64,000 nt of DNA, taken from NCBI RefSeq assembly GCF_014529535.1, contig NW_023503374.1, forward strand, positions 5,332,001 to 5,396,000, given 5' to 3'. Numbering within the stretch: the first letter of the stretch is position 1; every line of letters begins with the position of its first letter. A program made the position numbers and the translations under genes. A model generated the notes under the pieces. That model was given only the letters and a program-made list of their open reading frames with translations, was not told the DNA's origin and ran no database searches. This DNA comes from Bradysia coprophila. Its lineage: Eukaryota > Arthropoda > Insecta > Diptera > Sciaridae. Positions 55,090 to 64,000 of this stretch are shown here, piece after piece.

Positions 55090-57600
55090 AATGGCACAAT
55101 TCACACCAAATTACTTTTAAAAATGAGATTTTCACAACACCCACAATGTTTGACCAAATTAATTTGTCTTTAAAATTATTTCGGAGAATTTGTCCTAAAT
55201 TCTTTTTAAGACACTAGCATGAGCACACTCGGAACTATTTTCTGTGCGAAATTTAAACTGAATCACTTTGTTTTACGCGAAATACTACAAATTTTCGACA
55301 CAAACTTGTTTGAGATTTAAAATTTACTGTCCCGATTTGACATTTCATCAAAACAAAATTCAGTGAATCAGTCAAAACTGGATGAACTGAGTGAACAATA
55401 CTACTCATACTACTGTAATTGCAAAGTGGCAAACTTAAGACCTTATGTGGAATTTGGGTGGAAAATGGCGCAAATCACATATTTCAGGAATTTATAAAGT
55501 GAAAAATCTTTCCGGTTTCAAGTTTTTTCGTGAAAAGACGAGACACGGGTATCTTTATTTTCAATTTTTAGCTGCTTTATGTAAAAAAATTGAGAAAAAA
55601 AATCATTTTGGCGTAGTCTATTTGGTATATTTTGAATGGTTACAGATACAGAAAAGAACAGATACAGGTACAGCTCTAGAAGAAAACAATTTTTTTCTGG
55701 AAACTCTTTCGATAAAATATTTTAAATTTGAGCTTAAAGTAATCGTGAGGTGACGTACTTTAAAAATCATGAATAAGATTTCAAATTTGTCGAAAAAAAG
55801 TTGTTCAGCCGCACTGTGATGTGCCATTAGTACCTACCTTATTAATATACGGACAATTTATGAGGACTTTCTGAAAGAATGGTTTATACCTTCTTGTAGT
55901 AAATGATATTAGTTGACCATATGTAACAGCCGCTGCGAATTTCATTTCGTATCTACAAAATGTCAGGGACATTTTTTGTGAAAATATTTTCCTATATTTT
56001 CTTCCATTTTACTTAATTTTGGAAAAATGTGGCCAAATAAGGGGTAACATTCCCAAAAATAGTCCCTGCAAAATACTATTTTTCGGTAAATTTGCTGGCA
56101 ACTAGAATTTCTTTGTCTACTTTTAGGTCACGATTCCAAGATGTTGTTACTTGTTTCTCTCCTCTTGACGGGCTCATCGAATCAAATTTAACCCATCACA
56201 TACACTACAAGCACATCTACATCATGAGGACGATTATCGAGTCTACTACTTCAATTTTCCTCAATTAATTTCGTGAAAATAAAAGTTGGAAAATCTATTC
56301 ATTCATTCGTTTTAACATTCATTTAGAGATAGCGCAACTCTTCGTTAGCTAGAGTTCATTATTTACAGCTCCACTATAGCATAAAAGTTCTCCTTTCCAC
56401 TAAATGATGAAAGCGGATTTTTGCAACATGTAGGCGTCCGCAAAATACTAATTTTAGGTTTCAAAACATTTACATTCGATCTTAACACAACAAAATGTTC
56501 ACCAAAAACCATTTCCTCAGCGTTACTTTCAAACGCCATAAAAAAATCGAGTGTTGAAGTAAATACAGCTCGTGTTTGCAGCCACACCAACAGCAAACAG
56601 AATTGACACATTTGTTTGTGTCCTATAAAAGTGATAAAATCTCCTTGACAATATTGATGCGTAGCGCAGCCTAATTTCCAATAATTATTTTGTCACAATA
56701 AAGCAACAGTTTAGATGAGCTCTTTCGTTAAACTCCAATTGTGGCCGAAAATTGTTCACACAAAAAATCGATGCGCCAAGCGAACAGAATATCCAACAGA
56801 ATGTATACAACAATTTGTGCATGTGACGATAACAAAATACCGTTCGGTCTTCAACACCCCAATCCCTTGAGACACAAAATGCATATACAGTGCATACCAA
56901 TCTTGAAATGTTGGTATTAATAATGTAAAAGGGTGGCATTACCTCAAACAAGGCGATAACTACTGGTTTCTAACGACCAGTATAGTATTAGGGGTACACT
57001 ACATGCAGAATGTTGTTTTTCGATTTTTTTAGACCCTTTCCAACTTTCCTTTCTTCGTTTTAATGTGTTCGGGTGTAAGGAGTGCTTTCATCAGTTTCTC
57101 GACATTTTTACTGCTTCGACTTCTTTCAACGAAACAATAACAGAAAATTCGAGGAAGACGTAGTTATACCAACTGAATGCAAATACCACCCTCTGGGCGT
57201 ATTAATACCATCAAAATCAATCTATTCACTTGTGGGAAACTATACGAAAAATCATGTTTCCTGTCGGTGCGTATTTTCGCCCAGTGGGTGTTACTAGTTG
57301 GTACCATTAACATCGGCATTATCGCCGAAGGCGGTATATTCACCCAGTAGAAATCACGAAACGTTCTGCCAGCTTCCCACACTCCCTCGCTACAAAGAGG
57401 TTTATCAATGGAGTGGTGAGAATGGTAAATTTTGATGAGTCTTAAAAGCTCCGATTCAATCATAATTTAATGGTTTGTCGGTTTGATCGTTTTGTTGGCT
57501 CATTAATGCGATGTCAGTGTAACGTTTTGTGGTTTCCATATCGATTTTCGGTTTCTCATTTTGCATTTCACTGTTTTATGCCAATTAACGGATATCTCTG
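55090..57600. other. Intergenic, no supported gene
   Basis: Short open frames on both strands (for example minus 56363-56951 and 57164-57463) show no domain and could not be joined into a convincing gene. A direct repeat of ctgggtgaatata / ctgggcgaaaata lies on the minus strand near 57275-57345. Confidence 0.5.
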
Positions 57601-57642
57601 CACCGGGGTCGACATCAAAATGCAAATACATTCCGAACCGGA

Positions 57643-57648
57643 TTTATT
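57643..57648 (-). promoter_or_regulatory. Poly(A) signal of the p62 gene
   Basis: TTTATT on the plus strand is AATAAA on the minus strand, 125 bases beyond the stop codon (57773-57775). Suggests a 3' UTR of about 150 bases. Confidence 0.6.
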
Positions 57649-57772
57649 GAACAGCCACATAGTGAACAAAGTTGTAAACAAAACGAACGTAAAATTGAAA
57701 CCGCCCTGGAACTGTTTGCTGGAACATTTTCAATTTGATGTGAAATGTTGCAACGATGCGTCCGATTTCTGG

Positions 57773-60700
57773 CTACCTGTGCATTCGAACTTTACGGTCG
57801 TGCCAAGTAGCATATTTCATATTAGCCATTTGTAGTAACTGATTTAAATGTTGTGTGAGCGCTGAGCCTAACGGTGATAATTCACGCAATGCCCGTTCCT
57901 GGTTAAAGTAATGCAGTAAGTCAGTGAAGGCGAAATTTGGTTTTGATTTAGACGAATTTTACCTCGAATGGCTTTAGCTTGGCCATTTGAAAACGCTGCA
58001 GCGCTTCGTGCATTCTAACTGCTTTCGACTCACATTCGGGGGTGGTTGGCGGAAATGAATTCCAAAAATGTTTCAACAATTCACTTAACGATAGATATAA
58101 ATTCCTTATTTCCTTCTCCACATCCGGAGGCACTAGCTCTGCAAAGAGAAAACGACGATTTTTTTGGTCATTCGATTTTATTGGTCTTCTCGTCCAAAAT
58201 TAATAAATGCAAAACGTACGGGCAAGTGATTGTTCTTGAAATCCACGCATCAATGCACCGCCCGGACTCAGTTCTCCCAATGCGTTCACTGCTGCCGTTG
58301 CACTAACTAATACCTTGTGAGGTGTTCGCGTACTCCAACCATTTATTTCGTTCAACAGTTGGTATTGTACGGACTCCAATTGGTGAGCATCGTCCAGCGA
58401 TTCATTGTGTGTCACCGGTATCGGTCCGTGCAGGTACCTTTCGATTTTTACCAAATTCAGTTGTGAAGGTCCTTTGGACGTCTGTTCATCACCTTCCAGG
58501 TCGTCATATCTAATTTTTTCTAAGATTCTAGCTTTCTTTATCTTTGGATCAGCCACTTTGCTAACGGAAATGTCATTTGTATCGTCTGTGATCGACGTGT
58601 GGTTTCGCTTGTGCTTCTCTTTTGTACCATTCGTTACCACTACACTACCCTGATCGACGTTATTCTTGTTTGCATCGGTCTTCGCTATTCCATTTGTTAC
58701 AGTTGATGGGGCCGATGATTGGAGACAAGTGTTCAAAACCTGAAATCATTTCCAGTTTAAATCCGACGTGTAACGGAAAGAAAATTTGTCGGGAATGTAC
58801 CATGGTCGAGTGTTGATTGAACCGTTTGATCATACTCTGATGAACAATATTGCCACTATTGACGCCACTCTTATCCGACACAGCGCCACCGAAACCTTCT
58901 TCCAATGTATTATCTTCGAATGTTTGCAAGTCCAGGAAAACATCACCAGCCCCATCGGCAACGGCGATTTTTAACGCTTGGTCGTCAATTTTCCCGCACT
59001 CGGTAAATATGTCTTTTGTTCCCGTGTTGATTCGATCTCTGGCAAAAACCAATGCATTGAATTATCGGCCATGCCTTGAAAGGACTGACATTGAAACTTA
59101 CCTATGGAAATAGTGTGATTGGAAAAATTTCGTCCAGAATTCACTTTCACTAAGCTTTGCCGGAACGTGTTCGCTGTGTTTGCGTTTCACCGCTGGATAT
59201 GCTTTGAATATGCATTCGATAATATCATTTGTTAAGTTATACTTCAGTCCATTGCATCCATCTGTTTGTGGTTTGATATCAGCTAGAAAAGCTCCTGAGA
59301 CACCTGTAACAATATCAAAAACACATCGTTGTCAACTCAGAAACGGCGAATCGGATTGTTTGACAAGCTTTTCAATATCAATTGATAGATTCGAACGAAA
59401 TAAAATCAAAATTGATCTTGTGAGAGATTTTGTGCGATAAATTCAATTATTGAAAATCAGACCTCTCAGATTATGGTTGAAGAGGGGTGGCACAATTCCC
59501 TGAATTTACCATATTTTATCACCACTTTGCACATTTTAGAGTGTGATAAATTCAAGAGGGCTACTCGGTTTACACCAATTTTGGCTCACGTCCACTAAAA
59601 ACAATATTGGTCCCAGAATCTGTAAGTGCGTAGAATTTGAAACATTAATTTCTGAGATGTGCCTGTAAAATCCAATCGCTGTTTAAATGGAATTATGGAA
59701 TTTGTTTAGCGGATGATTTTTTATGGAACGCTTCTTTCACCCGTTTCAGTCGAGGAGTTAACAGGTATTTTCAGGAGGCAACCAATGGTTTGATAACAGA
59801 AAAAATATGGGGGACAAAGACCAAAAGGAAAATGAAAAAAATGAAGAAAAAAAAAACAAAAAAGTAGATTTGTACGACAATAGAGTCAGGAATTAGTTCT
59901 CCCAATATTCGTTTGTCAAGCGAGTCGTCAGCGGTCATCGGTGGGTTTTGATTTTTTATTGTTACAAGTTGGTACACATGCAGTGGTACAGTATAACCAA
60001 ACTATATAAACACTGAAGGTACCGCAGATCCGCAAAAACACGCGGATCCCTACTTTCGGGTGAATATAATTTTCATAACGTTGAACACAAGTAAAATCCA
60101 AGGTTCTGAAAGAACAGGCTATGACAACACTGAGTTTATCACGAAGGCGATGACACACAAATTGCGGCTGCGAAGTTTATATGAAAAATGCAACTTAACC
60201 AAAACAAAATTCTGAATTTTCCAATAAAATATTTTGTTCAAGTTGATTTCTCAAAGTATCTGTAGTGAGTGCGTTTATAAAATTTGGTGTCACCCGCAGT
60301 CGTGGTTGTCTTAACCTGTTATTTCATAACTTTGGTAAAATCGAGTAAAATTCACTTTGTTAGGTTGCATCTCAATACTCAACACAGAAAATTTTATACT
60401 GAGCAACGCAGTTCTGCCAAACATCACAGATGCAACATGGTAAATCTTATATTGACCCGAAAGTCAGGATCCGTATTTCTTGCTATTCCCTGAGGGTCTG
60501 CGGTATCTTCAGTGTTTATATACTTTGAGTATAACCACTGAAAACCCGTGCTTCCACCTACGTAATAAACATGAACTAAGCGAGCCTTAATCCATCTTCT
60601 GTTGTATTGTATGTGCACGACTCGGGCGGTACACGTAAGTCTTGAAAATCACTCTAGAGTTCTTTGCGAAATCCACCACTTTTAGGAATAAGAAACCAAT

Positions 60701-62288
60701 AACGCATAAATGCGAAGAGAAGGAACAGACACTAGACCCACGGGTTTTATCGTCTTTGGCGGTGAGGAGTGAATGGGTTGGTGTGCCTTACAGGTCAAAC
60801 TTTCGAATTCTCAATTTTTTAGGCAAGACAGGCCAGAACTTTTAACAAAAATTTCATTCTTTTATTGGTACATTTGCCCCTCAATTTAACATCAATTTGA
60901 AGTTTCTATGATTTGTGGCATCTGGCTTCGTTAGCAAGTGTTTTTCGCCATTCAATATCTAACAATATTACACCGATCTGCATTGACAACCAAACGAGAG
61001 ACGAAGTTAATTGAGGCTACTCGTCATGTCGTTTCCTAGCACTCATAAGTTTAATGGTGTGCGTGCACTGACAAAAAAAGTTTCGAAAAACTCAGCTGTT
61101 GCAGGTAACTTTGTCTCCAGGTAATAGCTGCCACAGCTGTAGCTTCCCATACAAAAAATACAGTTGCGGCAGATAATGTAGAGATAACTGGAGACAAATG
61201 AGTTTTTCGAAACTTTTTTGTCAGTGGGTTATTGCTATTGGCTATTGGCTGTGTGGTGCTCAATTAATAACATAAAGTCTAAAAGAAATGTTTACGATAT
61301 CATGGTTTTCAGGTAAATTAAGACTTCAACAGTCATCTAGCATAGCTATTAGTCATCACTGTTGAATAACATTCCGTCATTGTCGAATATCAACAACCGT
61401 GACCTCGATCAAATCGGTTGTGTAGCCGATATCTTTGACCCTAAGCTGAATCACTAATCTAACGTCATCTACGTCGATGATCCTTCTGAAGTCGCCGTTT
61501 CTTATGGATAAACTAAAGACTATTTTTTTCAATTCTTCTTCTCAGATCTCATTGGATTCAGATCTAATTCGATTCAGATCTCATTGGACCAAGTCTAATT
61601 GGATTCACCGAAATGTAATGCTCAAACCGGTTTAAAAACGGCAACAGGCACTCACCAATTTCTTGTTTCTGTGCTAATTGTTGTGTGTATTGTTTCGCAT
61701 GAGATGACCAAAATTCCTCACTGGTCAGCACTTGCGTTATAACCAAATCCTTATACAGTTGCAATAAATGTGGATGTTCCGATAAGATTCTGTAACAATG
61801 AAAACCGAAGGTTAAGACCAGACCATGTTTCGGTGTTTTTCTTATCAAAATTTACCTATTCTTCTCCTCCAATTCCTTGTCAACTTTTCGTTTGAATTTT
61901 GGCAGTAAATCCTGCAGTAACTCTTTAACCTTATCACGATCAGCTATTTGCGCACTAACACCGTTTTTATTAACAAAATGAAATGTAGTACTGTTGCCAT
62001 CATGCAGCACGACTTGTAGTTGAACTTTTTGCTTTCCCTCCGGCGAGATTTTTTGCACTTTTCGGGGGCAAAAAAAATATTTTTTTCGTGAAACATTCAC
62101 CGTTGCCATTCAGAAACCGATTCGGTCCACTTACTCTTAATGTCTTGATATTTGTGCGACACAGCCACCTTATCCCTATTTTCTACCATCCATGCAATTC
62201 GCTCATTCATCACATACAACGTGCCATCGCCTTTTTTGTACCGTACACCACCCATTTGCAAGAGAACATCCTCGCTGCTCGTTGTCAT
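57773..62288 (-). CDS. TFIIH core subunit p62 / Tfb1 (eight exons, 583 aa)
   Basis: Exons on the minus strand: 62288-62135, 62057-61856, 61789-61656, 59303-59102, 59038-58801, 58739-58220, 58138-57963 and 57898-57773. All are GT/AG and sum to 1752 nt in one frame. Order of parts: N-terminal PH-like domain ([19 protein letters not shown] ... [13 protein letters not shown]), first BSD domain ([20 protein letters not shown], about residues 120-145), [20 protein letters not shown], second BSD domain ([17 protein letters not shown], about 215-232), [21 protein letters not shown] and the C-terminal [13 protein letters not shown] segment. p62 is a core TFIIH subunit acting in RNA polymerase II promoter opening and nucleotide excision repair, and is a docking site for XPC/XPG and activators. 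Length is close to other p62 proteins (human about 548). The 2.35-kb intron between exons 3 and 4 holds two inverted-repeat elements. Appears intact. Confidence 0.94.
59981..60540. mobile_element. Foldback/MITE element in the large p62 intron
   Basis: 560 bp with inverted ends of about 50 bp: left cagtggtacagtataacc..atataaacactgaaggtacc, right reverse complement cagtggttatactcaaag..atataaacactgaagatacc. The arms continue through gcagatccgc / gcagaccctc. No coding capacity; no clear target duplication. Confidence 0.7.
61066..61226. mobile_element. Short MITE with 28-bp inverted ends in p62 intron
   Basis: Left cactgacaaaaaaagtttcg aaaaactca; right is its reverse complement ending ttttttgtcagtg. 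Inner gtctccag / ctggagac are also mirrored. 161 bp, non-coding. Confidence 0.7.
61555..61605. repeat. Short tandem repeat of cagatctcattgg
   Basis: Three to four units of about 17-23 bp built on attcagatct(c/a)att; in the p62 intron just beyond exon 3. Confidence 0.5.
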
Positions 62289-64000
62289 CTTTGTTAGGTT
62301 ATTGGAACTAGTTTCGAAATCTGTGTGACTTCGATGTGGTTGTTCACTGAGTAGAAATCGAGTCCTGAAAGACGAAAATTAATCAAAATGGACGTTCAGT
62401 CGTGGACTAGGTCATAGTTTTAAGTTGGAGGAATGCTAGGACCTTTTAACTATGAAGCACTGAGGAAATAATTAAGATTCGGAACTGTACCTCCATAAAT
62501 TTATACTTATTTGAAACGTCCCATCTGATCCCAACTTCTAATACTTCAACGACAATCAAGTTATTAATGTGACTAGTCGGTAATCGGGTAATCCTATTTA
62601 AAAAAATAAACTTTTTGGGAAAGTGAGTCTGTCGCATAGTTGCTGATACACACACTTCCATAGCACCGGTAGTAACAAAAATTGTATTACAAATTGTCAA
62701 ACACAATCAGACTTCAAAGTGAGTGACTTTAGTTTGGATCGTCTCGTTTTCCCTATAGTTCTTTGTTCTGATCTCATCAAGAATACACGATGTGCTGTGG
62801 CAAGTGGCCAGTGTTCTCTTATATAGTGAAATGTATGATAAAAATATTGAAGTGATAGATTTGGTACGAATGACTGAGATATACAACTTTACACAAATGA
62901 AGTAGTAGATTTACTGATTGTGGCGTTGCCGTTTCTAAAAGGATTAAGGTTCTTTCAAAGTGTGACGAACCGAAGTACTATAAAAACGGATCATTGTGGA
63001 ATCAAGAAGTTTGAGTCAACTAGATTTCGCACACAACAAAATTCGAGATAGCGATTTACGTGCACACTATACTGAGTCTCTTGTTTCTGCCCGTCAAAGG
63101 ATAACTAATTATTCTGCATGCCCTCTTGTATAACCAACAATGTAAATCGGAATCGCTAGAAATTCACTTCAAAAATTTCTGTTACCAAAAAACGTAAGAA
63201 ATTCATTCTCACGGAGAAGCTCATATATTGCCTCATATGACCTACATGTCTGAGGAAAAATGTACACATTTTATATTGCGACACACACTTGGGTAAGATG
63301 ATAATGAATAAAATTGTTAGAACTCTATTGAAGCAATCAAATTCCAATGCAATGCCCCAACACAGACAGTACGATATACCTGCGTTTGAGTCGCACGTAA
63401 AATTGGCACAAATAATTGCTTCATAATACGAAGCAAAACAATTACTCTCTTGTATCAGAATTGCACCCCAAGGTTTTTTCCTCGTCAAATTTCTCAATAC
63501 TATCCATCCACTTATCCGCACTTCAAAGGGCAAAAATTTGACCGACCAGAATTATTGTTTATAGATCTCATGGACGGTGTTTTTCTAGTTTAACCGAAAC
63601 TTTGGCTTCCGAACAACAATAACGCACGTGAAAATCGAGTTTTATGCGGTGTTTACCTGTATTTTTATTGGTTTTTATACGGAACGACCATCCGCCATTT
63701 GCAAAGGCTGAATAAGTAATCGTCGAAAACATCATTCGCTTCTCACTCACTTCTCATCTGTCAAGCAAAATGAAACTACGAAAAATTTTATTGACTTGCA
63801 CGGACACACAATGTTAGTGAAACATATTGCCCCTCAAATATGAACTGTCAGATAGTGAGAGACTCGTTCATGGTAAAAGTGGCAATAGAAATGAATATGT
63901 CAGGTAAATTTTGTTATGTTCAATGAAACTCATTTCAGTTTTCCACGACATTTTACTGAAATAAATCAAATTCCGACGAATATTCGGTTAAAACACGTGA
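62289..64000. other. Upstream of p62; no gene seen
   Basis: Holds the p62 5' UTR/promoter (no clear core element) and a TTAA-type MITE remnant at about 62790-62955. The minus-strand open frames at 62446-62706 and 63156-63533 have no recognisable domains. Confidence 0.5.
62790..62955 (+). mobile_element. TTAA-type MITE family, degraded copy
   Basis: Has tggccagtgttctcttatat, ttgaagtgatagatttggta, caaatgaagtagtagattta and the worn end ggcgttgccgtttctaaaag ga before TTAA. Confidence 0.55.

Noticed and set aside
57164..57463. 99-codon minus-strand frame upstream of the intergenic region
   Set aside because: No recognisable domain, and it could not be spliced to the neighbouring frames at 56363-56951 in a consistent way.
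58046..59113. Plus-strand frames opposite p62 exons
   Set aside because: Antisense shadows of well-supported p62 exons 5-7.
63156..63533. 125-codon minus-strand frame
   Set aside because: Composition and lack of motifs match chance frames; no splice partners.

Overview
The window reads as AT-rich insect nuclear DNA, most likely from a fly. The evidence is the intron-split genes with GT/AG junctions, a KCNQ-type potassium channel with insect-like sequence, a TFIIH p62 subunit, many short inverted-repeat transposons and two decayed LINEs. The exact species cannot be told from the sequence; a nematoceran fly is only a guess. All assignments below were made by reading translations and splice sites by eye, with no database search.

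Layout. 1-~700: a 55-56 bp minisatellite that runs off the left edge. 1441-3459 (+): a five-exon atlastin-like GTPase gene (512 aa) with an unexpected hydrophobic leader. 3665-6370: a Tc1/mariner-type MITE and a T-rich foldback element. 6753-8192 (-): an intronless 479-aa gene of unknown function. 9190-10400 (+): a dead LINE. ~10.6-13.8 kb: very AT-rich sequence with no gene. 14779-48199 (-): the KCNQ voltage-gated potassium channel gene. Its eight common exons lie at 14779-20682. Two alternative N-terminal modules sit upstream, one close (21269-22142) and one far (42444-48199), and both join the same S1 exon in the same reading phase. The introns, up to 21.8 kb, are full of MITEs, foldbacks and dispersed repeats. 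49.4-51.09 kb (+): a second LINE carcass. 53.8-54.7 kb: hairpin repeats, a minisatellite and a GC-rich hAT-like MITE. 57773-62288 (-): an intact eight-exon gene for TFIIH subunit p62/Tfb1 (583 aa).

The four protein genes do not form a pathway: ER membrane shaping (atlastin-like), an unknown, membrane excitability (KCNQ), and transcription/DNA repair (p62). The strongest observations are (i) two complete alternative N-termini for KCNQ, each with its own version of the exon just before S1; (ii) the atlastin-like protein whose N-terminus looks like a secretory signal and whose C-terminus stops right after the membrane hairpin; and (iii) one ~200-bp MITE family with TTAA-like flanks present about 15 times, mainly in KCNQ introns. 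No rRNA, tRNA, CRISPR array or operon was seen, and no convincing undescribed defence-like or enzymatic system was found.
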